From positions 1 through 44,770 of the forward strand of contig NZ_JOCQ01000066.1 of assembly GCF_000720725.1 (NCBI RefSeq): a stretch of DNA of 44,770 bases, in the 5' to 3' direction. Under the pieces are notes generated by a model. It saw only the letters and a list, made by a program, of their open reading frames with translations, was not told where the DNA came from and ran no database searches. Position numbers and translations under genes: made by a program. The stretch is from Streptomyces rimosus subsp. rimosus (GTDB lineage: Bacteria > Actinomycetota > Actinomycetes > Streptomycetales > Streptomycetaceae). This document shows, piece after piece, positions 7,865 to 16,179 of this stretch (within the stretch, counting starts at the first letter, position 1; each line of letters begins with the position of its first letter).

Positions 7865-8659
7865 ATGAGCTTTGGCGACCCGAACAATCCCTACGGACAG
7901 CCGCAGGGGCAGCCCGGACCGTACGGCCAGCCCCCGCAGGCCCCGTACGGTCAGCAGCCGCCGGCGCCCCCGCAGGGCCAGCCGGGGTACGGCTACCCGC
8001 AGCAGGCACAGCCCCAGCCGGGTTACGGCTATCCGCAGCAGGCCCCGCCTCAGCAGCAGGCCCCCTACGGCCAGCCGCCGCAGGTGCCCCAGCAGCAGGC
8101 GTACGGCTACCCGCAGCAGGCGGCCTACGGCCAGCAGGGCGGAATGCCGGGTATGGGCATGCCGCAGGGGTACGCGAGCTGGGGGGCGCGGGTGGGCGCC
8201 TACCTGCTCGACGGCCTGATCATCGGCGTGGTGCCGGGCATCCTGTACCTCATCGCCTTCGTCGTGAGCGCCAACTCCACCGTCTCCCGCCCGGACACGT
8301 CCTACTGCGGCACCGATTTCCAGTGCATCCGGAACGCCTACGACGCGGCCTCGACGACGCCCGCGCTTGCGATCATCCTCATCTGGCTCGCCATCCTGAT
8401 CACGATCGCCGGCGGCCTCTTCCTGATCGCCAAGGAAGGCTCCACCGGTCAGACCCCGGGCAAGAAGGCCTGCAAGATCCGCGTCGTCCGTGAGGCGACC
8501 GGGCAGCCGCTCGGCTTCGGCATGGCCCTGGTACGCAAGCTCTGCCACGCGGTGGACGGTCCGCTGTGCGGTCTGGGCTACTGGTGGCCGCTGTGGGACG
8601 AGAAGTCGCAGACCTTCGCCGACAAGATCGTCGGCTCGGTGGTCGTCCGCAGCCAGTAA
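7865..8659 (+). CDS. RDD family membrane protein with Pro/Gln/Tyr-rich N-terminus
   Basis: 264 residues. The first 95 or so are a disordered run of YGQP, QQAP and GYGYPQQ units. The C-terminal half fits the RDD family: ASWGARVGAYLLDGLIIGVV with the family Arg and Asp in the first helix, a second long helix (LAIILIWLAILITIAGGLFLI), and the conserved GQTPGKKACKIRVV followed by a third helix and a short WPLWDEKSQTFADKIVGSVVV end. Between helices 1 and 2 is a loop with two cysteines (YCGTDFQC), probably outside. ATG is fixed by GGAGGAAA seven bases upstream. RDD function is uncertain; transport or ion-homeostasis roles have been proposed for some members. The next gene shares its N-terminal composition. 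Confidence 0.9.
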   Translation: MSFGDPNNPYGQPQGQPGPYGQPPQAPYGQQPPAPPQGQPGYGYPQQAQPQPGYGYPQQAPPQQQAPYGQPPQVPQQQAYGYPQQAAYGQQGGMPGMGMPQGYASWGARVGAYLLDGLIIGVVPGILYLIAFVVSANSTVSRPDTSYCGTDFQCIRNAYDAASTTPALAIILIWLAILITIAGGLFLIAKEGSTGQTPGKKACKIRVVREATGQPLGFGMALVRKLCHAVDGPLCGLGYWWPLWDEKSQTFADKIVGSVVVRSQ

Positions 8660-8683
8660 CCGTCAGGCGGTACGTACGGCCCG

Positions 8684-8715
8684 GGCCCCCTCACGCAAAA
8701 TCGCGCGAGGGGGCC
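8684..8715 (+). terminator. Terminator after the RDD gene
   Basis: Arms GGCCCCCTC (8684-8692) and GAGGGGGCC (8707-8715) with a 14-nt loop that can pair further at GCG/CGC. It lies 24 bp past the stop codon. Confidence 0.75.
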
Positions 8716-8819
8716 TTCGCCGCCCCGTAGGCTCTTATCGATCTCTTACCTCACCCGGGACCGCCGGAACCGCGCAGCACCGGCTGACACCAGGTCACAC
8801 CGCTCGAAGGACACCGCTC

Positions 8820-9377
8820 GTGAGCTACCCGAACCAGAACCCCTACGGCCCGCCGCAGGGCCAGCCCCAGGGCCCTCCCCAGCCCCAGTACGGCTACCCG
8901 CAGCCGCAGCCGTACGCGCCGTTCCCCGGCGGCCCCGCCGGCATGCCGGGCATACCGGTCCCGACCGTGATGCCGGGCGGCGTGAAGGCCGCCCGTGTGA
9001 TGCTCTACGTCATGGCGGGCCTGACGGTCATCGGTCTGGGCCTGGTCGTGTTCCTGCTGAGCACGATCAGCAAGGCCAGCAAGTCCGAGTACGTCACCTC
9101 CAGCAGCTTCGAGAGCCTCCAGGTCGGCAAGGGCCTGCTGATCGCGATGATCATCGGCATGGTGCTCTGGGGCGCCGGGGCGATCGTGGCCGCCTCGCAG
9201 CTCTCCAAGGGCGGCAACGGCGCGCGCGTCACCGCGATCGTCGTGTGCGTGGTCGGCATTCTCTTCAGCTTCGTGTTCATGCCGTTCGGTCTCGTCTACG
9301 ACGTCATGTGCATCATCAGCATCGTGATGGTCTCCAAGACGGACGGCACGGCCTGGTTCACGCGCCCGCGTTACTGA
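8820..9377 (+). CDS. Pro/Gln/Tyr-rich membrane protein, function unknown
   Basis: 185 residues from GTG, preceded by GAAGGA at a suitable distance. The first 45 are a low-complexity run of NPYGPPQGQPQ and YGYPQPQ, resembling the N-terminus of the RDD protein just upstream. Three or four hydrophobic helices follow: VMLYVMAGLTVIGLGLVVFLL, GLLIAMIIGMVLWGAGAIVAA, and a long stretch from VTAIVVCVVGILFSFVF to CIISIVMV. Between helices 1 and 2 is a short Ser-rich loop (SKSEYVTSSSFESLQ). I do not recognise a named domain. The RDD terminator upstream suggests its own promoter. It ends at a strong bidirectional hairpin shared with purH. Confidence 0.82.
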   Translation: MSYPNQNPYGPPQGQPQGPPQPQYGYPQPQPYAPFPGGPAGMPGIPVPTVMPGGVKAARVMLYVMAGLTVIGLGLVVFLLSTISKASKSEYVTSSSFESLQVGKGLLIAMIIGMVLWGAGAIVAASQLSKGGNGARVTAIVVCVVGILFSFVFMPFGLVYDVMCIISIVMVSKTDGTAWFTRPRY

Positions 9378-9390
9378 ACCGCTCCCCACA

Positions 9391-9433
9391 CGCGCCGAGA
9401 GCCGCACCCGGGTCGGGTGCGGCTCTCGGCGCG
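9391..9433. terminator. Strong bidirectional terminator between convergent genes
   Basis: Perfect 19-bp arms (9391-9409 with 9415-9433) and a 5-nt loop, between the 8820-9377 gene and purH. This is the most stable hairpin in the window. Confidence 0.9.
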
Positions 9434-9465
9434 TTCAGGGACGTACGCGTTCAAGGACGTACGCC

Positions 9466-11025
9466 TCAGTGGAAGAAGTGCCGCGTCCCCGTCAGGTACA
9501 TCGTCACGCCCGCGGCCTTCGCCGCCTCGATGACCTGCTCGTCGCGGACCGAACCGCCGGGCTGCGCGACGGCCTTGACGCCGGCCTCCAGCAGTACCTC
9601 CAGGCCGTCCGGGAAGGGGAAGAACGCGTCCGAGGCGGCGTAGGAGCCGCGGGCCCGCTCCTCGCCGGCGCGCTGGACGGCCAGCTTCGCCGAGTCGACG
9701 CGGTTGACCTGGCCCATGCCGACGCCGACCGTGGCGCCGTCCTTGGCGAGCAGGATCGCGTTGGACTTCACGGCGCGCGACGCGCGCCAGGCGAAGGCCA
9801 GTTCCGCCAGTTCGCCGTCGCTCAGCGGCTCGCCCGCCGCCAGCGTCCAGTTGGCCGGGTCGTCGCCCTCGGCCTGGAGGACGTCCTTGACCTGGGCCAG
9901 ACCGCCGCCGTCGATCGGCTTGAACTCGGCCGGCGGCTGCGGGCCCTCGGGGCAGCGCAGCACCCGGATGTTCTTCTTGCGGGACAGCACCTCGACCGCG
10001 CCGTCCTCGTAGTCCGGCGCGACGATGACCTCGGTGAAGATCTCCGCGACCTGCTCGGCCATCGCCACGGACACCGGGCGGTTGACGGCGATGACGCCGC
10101 CGAAGGCGGACAGCGAATCGCAGGCGTGCGCCTTGCGGTGCGCCTCGGCGACATCCTCTCCGATCGCGATGCCGCACGGGTTGGCGTGCTTGATGATGGC
10201 CACACAGGGCTCGGTGTGGTCGTACGCGGCCCGGCGCGCGGCGTCGGTGTCCGTGTAGTTGTTGTACGACATCTCCTTGCCGTGCAGCTGCTCGGCCTCG
10301 GCCAGGCCGCCACCGCCGCTCGTGTAGAGGGCCGCCGCCTGGTGCGGGTTCTCGCCGTACCGCAGCACGTTCTTGCGCTCGTACGTGACGCCGAGGAAGC
10401 CGGGGAACTCGCCGCCGTCGCCCGCGTAGTCACCCGCGAACCAGGAGGCCACCGCCACGTCGTACTCGGCGGTGTGCCGGAACGCTTCGGCGGCCAGCCG
10501 CCTGCGCTCCTGGAGGTCGAAGCCGCCGTCCGCGACCGCCTTCAGCACGTCCGTGTAGCGGTCGGGGTTGACGACCACGGCGACCGAGGGGTGGTTCTTG
10601 GCGGCGGCGCGCACCATCGAGGGCCCGCCGATGTCGATCTGCTCGACGCACTCGTCCGGCTCCGCACCGGAGGCCACCGTCTGCGTGAACGGGTACAGGT
10701 TGACGACGACCAGGTCGAACGGCTCGACGCCCAGCTCGTCCAGCTGCCGCCGGTGGTCCTCCAGCCGCAGGTCGGCGAGGATGCCCGCGTGCACCTTCGG
10801 GTGCAGCGTCTTGACCCGGCCGTCCAGGCACTCGGGGAAGCCGGTCAGCTCCTCCACCTTGGTCACCGGAACGCCGGCCGCCGCGATCTTCGCGGCCGTC
10901 GAGCCCGTCGAGACGAGCTGGACGCCCGCCGCGTGCAGGCCCTGGGCCAGTTCTTCGAGGCCCGTCTTGTCGTAGACGCTGACCAGCGCCCGGCGGACGG
11001 GCCGCTTCCTTGCTTCGGCGGTCAC
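9466..11025 (-). CDS. purH: Bifunctional AICAR formyltransferase / IMP cyclohydrolase
   Basis: Catalyses the last two steps of IMP synthesis. The 519 residues are full length. The N-terminal methylglyoxal-synthase-like domain (RRALVSVYDKTGLEELAQGL, then KTLHPKVHAGIL) does the cyclohydrolase step. The C-terminal domain holds RYGENPHQAAALY, the catalytic IIKHANPCGIA near residue 280, SDAFFPFPD and the usual GTRHFFH end. It starts at GTG, and that GTG overlaps the purN stop codon as GTGA, so purN and purH are translationally coupled. The formyl donor comes from folate metabolism (folD nearby). Confidence 0.97.
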   Translation of the reverse strand: MTAEARKRPVRRALVSVYDKTGLEELAQGLHAAGVQLVSTGSTAAKIAAAGVPVTKVEELTGFPECLDGRVKTLHPKVHAGILADLRLEDHRRQLDELGVEPFDLVVVNLYPFTQTVASGAEPDECVEQIDIGGPSMVRAAAKNHPSVAVVVNPDRYTDVLKAVADGGFDLQERRRLAAEAFRHTAEYDVAVASWFAGDYAGDGGEFPGFLGVTYERKNVLRYGENPHQAAALYTSGGGGLAEAEQLHGKEMSYNNYTDTDAARRAAYDHTEPCVAIIKHANPCGIAIGEDVAEAHRKAHACDSLSAFGGVIAVNRPVSVAMAEQVAEIFTEVIVAPDYEDGAVEVLSRKKNIRVLRCPEGPQPPAEFKPIDGGGLAQVKDVLQAEGDDPANWTLAAGEPLSDGELAELAFAWRASRAVKSNAILLAKDGATVGVGMGQVNRVDSAKLAVQRAGEERARGSYAASDAFFPFPDGLEVLLEAGVKAVAQPGGSVRDEQVIEAAKAAGVTMYLTGTRHFFH

Positions 11026-11675
11026 GGGATCAGTACCTTTCGTCCCTCAATGCGGTAGCCGTGCCGGGCCAGACGCCCCACGACCTCGACGAGCAGCTTG
11101 CGCTCGACTTCCTTGATGCGCTCGTGCAGCGCGGATTCGTCGTCCTCGTCCCGGATCTCGACCACTCCCTGGGCGATCACCGGGCCGGTGTCGACGCCGT
11201 CGTCGACGAAGTGGACGGTGCACCCGGTGACCTTGGCGCCGTACGCGAGCGCGTCGCGCACGCCGTGGGCCCCGGGAAAACTCGGCAGCAGGGCCGGATG
11301 CGTATTGACGATCCGGTCGCCGTACCGGGCGAGGAACCCGGCGCCCAGGATCTTCATGAAGCCCGCCGAGACGACGAGGTCGGGCTCGTACGCGGCGGTG
11401 GCCTCGGTGAGCGCGCGGTCCCAGGCGGCCCGGTCGGCGTGGTCCTTGACCCGGCACACGAAGGTGGGCAGACCGGCCCGCTCGGCACGCTCCAGGCCGG
11501 CGATGCCGTCGCGGTCGGCGCCGACGGCCACCACCTCGGCCCCGTACGCGGGGACGCCCTCGGCGGCGATGGCGTCGAGCAGCGCCTGCAGGTTCGTACC
11601 GGAACCGGAGACGAGCACGACGATCCGGGCCGGGGATGCGGCGGGAACGGCGTAGGACGGGGAAGCGGAGGCCAC
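11022..11675 (-). CDS. purN: Phosphoribosylglycinamide formyltransferase
   Basis: Transfers a formyl group from 10-formyl-THF to GAR, the third step of purine synthesis. From the chosen GTG it has 217 residues, normal for the family. Landmarks are VVLVSGSGTNLQALLDA at the N-terminus, SAGFMKILGAGFL, the catalytic Asn-His pair in RIVNTHPALLPSFPGAHG, and HFVDDGVDTGPVIAQ with the catalytic Asp. The frame is open about 80 codons further upstream, but that part is Arg/Pro-rich, unlike the family, and has no good ribosome-binding site. GTG is preceded by a modest AAAGAG. First gene of the purN-purH operon. Confidence 0.95.
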   Translation of the reverse strand: MASASPSYAVPAASPARIVVLVSGSGTNLQALLDAIAAEGVPAYGAEVVAVGADRDGIAGLERAERAGLPTFVCRVKDHADRAAWDRALTEATAAYEPDLVVSAGFMKILGAGFLARYGDRIVNTHPALLPSFPGAHGVRDALAYGAKVTGCTVHFVDDGVDTGPVIAQGVVEIRDEDDESALHERIKEVERKLLVEVVGRLARHGYRIEGRKVLIP

Positions 11676-11722
11676 GGCGGGGCTCTTTCTCGCGCGGTGC
11701 TGCTGTACGGCGGTGTGCGATG

Positions 11723-11738
11723 TTGTGCGGTCGTACAA
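11723..11738. promoter_or_regulatory. Imperfect palindrome upstream of purN
   Basis: TTGTGCGGTCGTACAA has arms TTGTGC and GTACAA that pair at five of six positions. It is about 50 bp upstream of the purN GTG, where an operator would sit. No regulator can be named. Confidence 0.25.
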
Positions 11739-11939
11739 AACCATGGGTCGCCGAAAACCGGGGAACCCTACGAAGGCGCCGACCGTCAGCAACGATACCG
11801 GCACACCGCGCGGCCCCCACGGGACGGGGGCGCACGCGAGAGGTAGCGTCGGGCGTGAGAACGCACGCTGTTCGTGGTATCCGCCCGCCCGGCCCACCCG
11901 TCGGACGTACGGACGAGACAAGGGGAAGACACACTCCAG

Positions 11940-12935
11940 ATGCCGGACCGACGCCGCCGCGCGGCCCTCCTCCTCCCTCTCCCGGCTACCGCCGGGGGGT
12001 GCCCCCGGCCCGCCGCCGCTCCCGCGGCGGTGCTGCTGCGCGAGCGCAAGCCGTCCTCCGATTCCGCCGCTCCGGGGGCATCGGGTACATCGGATACGTC
12101 AGGTACGTCGGATACATCCGATTCCGGGTCGGGGGCGTCGGACGCCGGGGGTACGGACGGCCCGGCCAGGGAGCGTGCCCGGACCCGGCCCCCGGGGGAC
12201 CGCGGCGGCGACCGGGACCGTGACAACCCGTTCGCGCCGCCGCCCGCCGACGCGCCCGACCAGCCGTGGCAGCCCCGCCACCACGGGTCGGACCAGGACC
12301 AGGGCGACGATCAGGGCCGCTCCGGAGACCAGCAGCCGCCCGCCTGGGGCAGCCAGTGGAGCAGCCGCCAGCCGGGGCGCCAGGGCGGCAGCTTCGGCAC
12401 CCGGCCGGGCAACCGCAACGGCCAGCAGGGCCCCGGCGGCCCGGGCGGGTCCGGCGGCCTGCGCTGGGACCCGACCGACCCGGCCCAGCGCCGCGCGCGC
12501 TACGCGCTGCTCGCCGGCATGTGGGGCTTCTTCTTCGTCCTGTTCAACCTGCCGGAGATCGCCCTGCTGCTGGCGGCGCTCGCCCTCTACTGGGGCATCA
12601 GCTCCCTGCGCGCCAAGCCCGCCCGTACGGCCGGCAGCGCGCGGGCCACTGCCGCCGACGTCTCGGGCCAGGCCCCGCCCCGTACGGACTCGGGCGCCTC
12701 CGCCACGGGCTACCCGCCCGCCGCCTCCACCCGCCCCCAGACGACCGCTGCTGTGGCAGGGCTGGTCACCGCCTCGCTGGCGCTGGTCATGGTGGCCGCC
12801 ACCTTCACGCTCCAGCTCGTCTACCGCGACTACTTCACGTGCGTGGACGACGCCCTGACCCAGTCCGCCGCCCACGCCTGCGAGAAGAAGCTCCCCGAGC
12901 AGCTGCGTCCGCTGCTCAGCGCTCGGCAGGAGTAA
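11940..12935 (+). CDS. Membrane protein with long disordered N-terminus
   Basis: 331 residues from the chosen ATG. The first 170 or so are low-complexity: Ser/Gly/Thr/Asp repeats (GTSDTSGTSDTSDSG), then Arg/Asp- and Gln/Gly/Pro-rich runs. Two membrane regions follow: a hairpin from ARYALLAGMWGFFFVLF through IALLLAALALYWGISSL, and a single helix TTAAVAGLVTASLALVMVAATFTLQLVY near the C-terminus. The tail has two cysteines (YFTCVDDAL and HACEKKL) that could form an external disulfide. The start is uncertain: AAGGGGAAG precedes the ATG at a long spacing, and in-frame GTG codons exist on both sides. I do not recognise the family. Confidence 0.75.
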   Translation: MPDRRRRAALLLPLPATAGGCPRPAAAPAAVLLRERKPSSDSAAPGASGTSDTSGTSDTSDSGSGASDAGGTDGPARERARTRPPGDRGGDRDRDNPFAPPPADAPDQPWQPRHHGSDQDQGDDQGRSGDQQPPAWGSQWSSRQPGRQGGSFGTRPGNRNGQQGPGGPGGSGGLRWDPTDPAQRRARYALLAGMWGFFFVLFNLPEIALLLAALALYWGISSLRAKPARTAGSARATAADVSGQAPPRTDSGASATGYPPAASTRPQTTAAVAGLVTASLALVMVAATFTLQLVYRDYFTCVDDALTQSAAHACEKKLPEQLRPLLSARQE

Positions 12936-12944
12936 TCCGGCAGC

Positions 12945-13016
12945 CCTGCCTGGCAGACCTGCTTGGCAGCCCGGCCCGGCAATCCGGTCCGGCCATCCGG
13001 TCCGGTAGTCCGGTCC
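12945..13016. repeat. 13-bp tandem repeats of two kinds
   Basis: CCTGCCTGGCAGA-type units at 12945-12957 and 12958-12970, then three GGCAATCCGGTCC-type units at 12978-12990, 12991-13003 and 13004-13016. They fill the gap between convergent stop codons. Confidence 0.8.
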
Positions 13017-13030
13017 TGAAGTCGTCCGTC

Positions 13031-13060
13031 TCAGCCGCCGCCCTTGTGGGTGGCGGCTGA
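13031..13060. terminator. Hairpin overlapping the DUF6350 stop codon
   Basis: TCAGCCGCC (13031-13039) pairs perfectly with GGCGGCTGA (13052-13060), and the inner GCCC/GGGT extends it. The left arm contains the stop codon of the minus-strand gene. It probably stops transcription from both sides. Confidence 0.65.
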
Positions 13061-14947
13061 GGCGTTTCCGGGAACCGCGTTCTCCGGGGCTTCCTCGTGC
13101 GGGAGCGTGGTGGGTTCGAAGTCGGTCATCAGGCCGCCGGAGGAGGCGCGCAGTGCCGACCAGCGGGCGCTGCGGGTGCTGGCGTCGTGCCAGGGGTGCC
13201 CGCCGTCCGGATCAGGTGCGTACTCGGGTGCGTATCCGGATGCGTACTCGGCTGCGCACCCGGTCCCGTGGCCGCGGTCGTACGCGTAGTCGTACGGTTC
13301 CCGGCTGTCCGGGGTACGGCCGCGAGCGTGCCGGGCATGACGGCGGGGTCGGGGGCGGGGGCGCAGCGAACGGGAAGCCGTACGTGCCAGTGCCGTCCAG
13401 GCGAAGCGGCAGGCGGCCCACGACCAGCACCCGACGGCGCGGGTGAGGCGTTTCGCGGCGCGTCCGAACCGTACGCGGAGCTTCACCCGTGGCCGGGGCG
13501 CGGGCTTCGGCGGGCGGGGTACGCCGCGCAGCCACCAGAGACGGGCGACGAGCGCGCCCGGCACGCCGATGAGCAGGGCCCAGCTCAGCGCCGCCAGCCC
13601 CGTCTGCCACCAGCTGGGTCCGAAGCGGGCCAGTGCCGCGCTGCCCAGCGCGCCGCCCGCGAGCCCGGCGAGCACCGCCGACACCACGCCGACGCCGAGC
13701 GCCGCGAGCCCGGCGGCGGCGGCCGTTTCGCGCCAGCCGGTCCACTCATGCCGACAGGCCGGCTCCGCACCGGCCGGGCGTGTGGCCACCGGGCGTGTGG
13801 CGGCCGCGTACGACTTCGCGGAGAGGGCCGCGTACCGAGCCAGTGCCAGCCCGGCGGCGAGCGGTACCGCGGCGGTCAGCCAGTAGAGCGGCCCGGTGAC
13901 GTCCGGTTCCGGGAACATGCCGAACAGCGGGAAGTGCGGCAGGCCCGGATGTCCGCTGGTGCCGAGCGGGCCGACCGTGCTCCCCGCGCCGAGCGTGAAG
14001 CCGGGGCCGAGCCCGTACGCCAGCCCCCAGACGACGGTGTTCGGCAGCAGGACGAGGCTGAGCAGCACCACGGTGCACCGCCCCGACCAGTCATGGGTGA
14101 GCCCGAGGAACCCGTCCCGGACCGCCGGCGCGTGCCAGCCCAGCGCGAGGAGCGCCAGCAGGGCGCCGCAGAGCAGCAGCACCAGGACGCTCGCGGTGGC
14201 GGCGCGCAACGCGGTGACGCCGCGCCGTCCCTCCAGCGCGGCACACAGGCCGGACGGCAGCCGGTCGTAGAGGCGCTGGACCCGGTCCGGCAGCGGCACG
14301 AAGGCGGCACGTCCGATGCTGTGCCAGGCCGCCACGGCGACGGTCAGGGTGGCCACCACCGGCACGTACAGCAGGGCGCTGAGCGGTTCGACGTACAGCG
14401 GGCCTTCGGAGGCGTACAGCAGGGCGGCCCCCGTGACGGACAGGTAGCCCGCCAGGAACCAGCCGAGGAGGAGGCGGGGCCCGGGGTCCGGATCGATGTC
14501 GTCGAGGTGGAGGAGGGTGGGGGAAGAGGGTGCGGGAGGGGCCGGGGAGACCGAGGGGACCGGGGGCCACGCGGTGTCGCCGTATGGCGGTGTGGTTTCG
14601 AGGATGTGACGGCCGGTCCGGTACAGCAGCCATACGGGCAGGGCCATCAGGAGCAATGGCGTCACGGCGACGGGCGACTCGGCGCCGGACGCGGTCACGG
14701 CCCGTACGAGATCGCTGCCGTGGGCGAGGAACCACAGGTCGGCGGCGAGGTGCAGGGCCCGGGACGGGTTGGTGTCCGGGTACGGGGACGCCACCCACAG
14801 CAGCAGCACCGCGACGGCGAACGCCCCCAGCCCGAGCCCGGCGGCCAGCACGCCGCCGACGAAGGCGGTGCCGAGCGCGGAGGACCGCTGGGTGGAGGCA
14901 CGGCCGCGCGACGACAACGTGGGGCCGCGGTCGGTCAATTGGCTCAC
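13031..14947 (-). CDS. DUF6350-type polytopic membrane protein
   Basis: 638 residues with about nine to eleven hydrophobic helices, beginning with FVGGVLAAGLGLGAFAVAVLLLWV. Then comes SPYPDTNPSRALHLAADLWFLAHG, and PLLLMALPVWLLYRTGRH, a pattern I associate with actinobacterial DUF6350 proteins. The C-terminal 120 residues are cytoplasmic-looking: an Arg/Pro-rich stretch, then Tyr/Asp/Gly-rich repeats (YDYAYDRGHG, EYASGYAPEYAPD) ending acidic and polar. The GTG at VSQLTDRGPTLSS was chosen because membrane helix 1 follows within 30 residues; the open frame upstream is Cys/Trp/His-rich and implausible. The ribosome-binding site is weak. Function is unknown. It diverges from the sigma-like gene. 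Confidence 0.85.
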   Translation of the reverse strand: MSQLTDRGPTLSSRGRASTQRSSALGTAFVGGVLAAGLGLGAFAVAVLLLWVASPYPDTNPSRALHLAADLWFLAHGSDLVRAVTASGAESPVAVTPLLLMALPVWLLYRTGRHILETTPPYGDTAWPPVPSVSPAPPAPSSPTLLHLDDIDPDPGPRLLLGWFLAGYLSVTGAALLYASEGPLYVEPLSALLYVPVVATLTVAVAAWHSIGRAAFVPLPDRVQRLYDRLPSGLCAALEGRRGVTALRAATASVLVLLLCGALLALLALGWHAPAVRDGFLGLTHDWSGRCTVVLLSLVLLPNTVVWGLAYGLGPGFTLGAGSTVGPLGTSGHPGLPHFPLFGMFPEPDVTGPLYWLTAAVPLAAGLALARYAALSAKSYAAATRPVATRPAGAEPACRHEWTGWRETAAAAGLAALGVGVVSAVLAGLAGGALGSAALARFGPSWWQTGLAALSWALLIGVPGALVARLWWLRGVPRPPKPAPRPRVKLRVRFGRAAKRLTRAVGCWSWAACRFAWTALARTASRSLRPRPRPRRHARHARGRTPDSREPYDYAYDRGHGTGCAAEYASGYAPEYAPDPDGGHPWHDASTRSARWSALRASSGGLMTDFEPTTLPHEEAPENAVPGNASAATHKGGG

Positions 14948-15090
14948 ACCGCCATGCTGCCAACAACACACGTTTCCGCCACGGAGCAGGCAATTGCCGG
15001 ACGTGTCGCTCAATATATGTTTATGTACCTTTTCACGCCGCTGAGCCATCTCTGCGCCAACGGCACGCGCGCCCGCACGGAGAGGCCGAC

Positions 15091-16101
15091 ATGACGAAGA
15101 CGGAACGGACGAAGACGGAACGGACGGAGGCGGCGGGTGACGTGCCCGTCGCGACGACTGACGGCGCATCAGCCAGCGTGCCGCGAACGCCTGCTGATGA
15201 CCCATCAGCTGATTCGGCTGGCCCCCTTCCCCCCACCCCCTCGACCGCCTTCGACGCCCTCTACACGCTGCACGCCCCCGACCTGACCCGCCAGGCCATC
15301 GTGCTCACCGGTCACGCCCGGCTCTCCCAGGAGGCCGTCGAACGGTCGTTCCAGATGGCTTGGCAGCGCTGGCCCGAGATGGCCGTGGATCCGGACCCGG
15401 CGGGCCGGGTGCGGGCCATGGTGCACGAGTACGCGCTCTCGCCCTGGCACCGGACGCGTCCCGGTCTGTGGACCGCCCAGCGGCCGAGCCCCCAGGCACC
15501 CGCCGCGCCGCCCGCCACTCCCGCAGAGCGCGCGCTGCGGGAGGCGGTGCTGGCGCTGCCTGTCGCGTACCGGCGGGTGCTGCTCCTGCACGACGGCCTC
15601 GGGCTGGAACTGAGCGAGACGGCCGCCGAGGTGGAGGCCAGTACGCCCGCGACGGCCGGACGGCTGCTGCGCGCGCGTCAGGCCCTCGCCGAACGGGTTC
15701 CGTGGCTCGGCCTGGCGGGCGAGCCGCCCGTACGCCAGAGAGAGATCCTGCGGGAGCGGCTGGCCGGGCTGGCCCGCGCGCTTCCGGTGGCCCCGCCCGC
15801 CGCCAGGGTTGTACGCAGCGGGAGCGAGCGTACGGTCAGCCGGATGACGCAGGGCGCGTTCGGGCTCACCGCCCTCATCGCGGTGGCGACCACCTTCACG
15901 CTCGTCCAAGAGGCGGGCACCCTCCCCACCCGGCCGGAGGCCGGTCCCCCGGCCGCGTCGTCCTCCGCCACGTCCGGGGCGGCGGCCAAGGCCACCCGTA
16001 AGCAGCACGGGGAACACGCCCGCGTGCAGCAGGCCAAGGCGGACGGACCGGCGAAGAGGAAGGTCGTACGGGCTGGGCACCTCGCCCCGGAAGCGCGTTA
16101 G
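15091..16101 (+). CDS. Sigma-factor-like protein with C-terminal membrane helix
   Basis: 336 residues. Residues about 52-115 resemble sigma-70 region 2 of the ECF type (DALYTLHAPDLTRQAIVLTG then LSQEAVERSFQMAWQRWP), and about 145-205 resemble region 4 (ALREAVLALPVAYRRVLLLH then a helix-turn-helix ending LLRARQALAERV). Unlike a normal ECF factor it continues through a basic linker to one predicted membrane helix (about 254-272, AFGLTALIAVATTFTLV) and a Lys/Ala-rich tail of about 60 residues. It may be a membrane-tethered sigma factor or a degenerate regulator. ATG is fixed by CGGAGAGG six bases upstream. The first codons contain a 15-bp tandem duplication (TKTER twice). The AT-rich stretch at 15012-15034 could hold its promoter. 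Confidence 0.78.
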   Translation: MTKTERTKTERTEAAGDVPVATTDGASASVPRTPADDPSADSAGPLPPTPSTAFDALYTLHAPDLTRQAIVLTGHARLSQEAVERSFQMAWQRWPEMAVDPDPAGRVRAMVHEYALSPWHRTRPGLWTAQRPSPQAPAAPPATPAERALREAVLALPVAYRRVLLLHDGLGLELSETAAEVEASTPATAGRLLRARQALAERVPWLGLAGEPPVRQREILRERLAGLARALPVAPPAARVVRSGSERTVSRMTQGAFGLTALIAVATTFTLVQEAGTLPTRPEAGPPAASSSATSGAAAKATRKQHGEHARVQQAKADGPAKRKVVRAGHLAPEAR

Positions 16102-16122
16102 TGCGCCCTCTTACACACGAAT

Positions 16123-16165
16123 GGGCGCGGGCCCGTACCCCCGAGAGGAGTACGGGCCCGCGCCC
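16123..16165. terminator. Bidirectional terminator, sigma-like gene / sucD
   Basis: Perfect 16-bp arms (16123-16138 with 16150-16165) and an 11-nt loop, between convergent stop codons. Confidence 0.88.
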
Positions 16166-16179
16166 TGCGCGTGGTGCGA

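Noticed and set aside
9469..11058. Long plus-strand open frame opposite purH
   Set aside because: Antisense shadow of a GC-rich gene; Val/Gly/Arg/Leu composition, no family features, purH is certain.
13097..15094. 665-codon plus-strand open frame opposite the DUF6350 gene
   Set aside because: Arg/Gly/Gln/Glu-rich complement of a membrane protein; no signal or domain.
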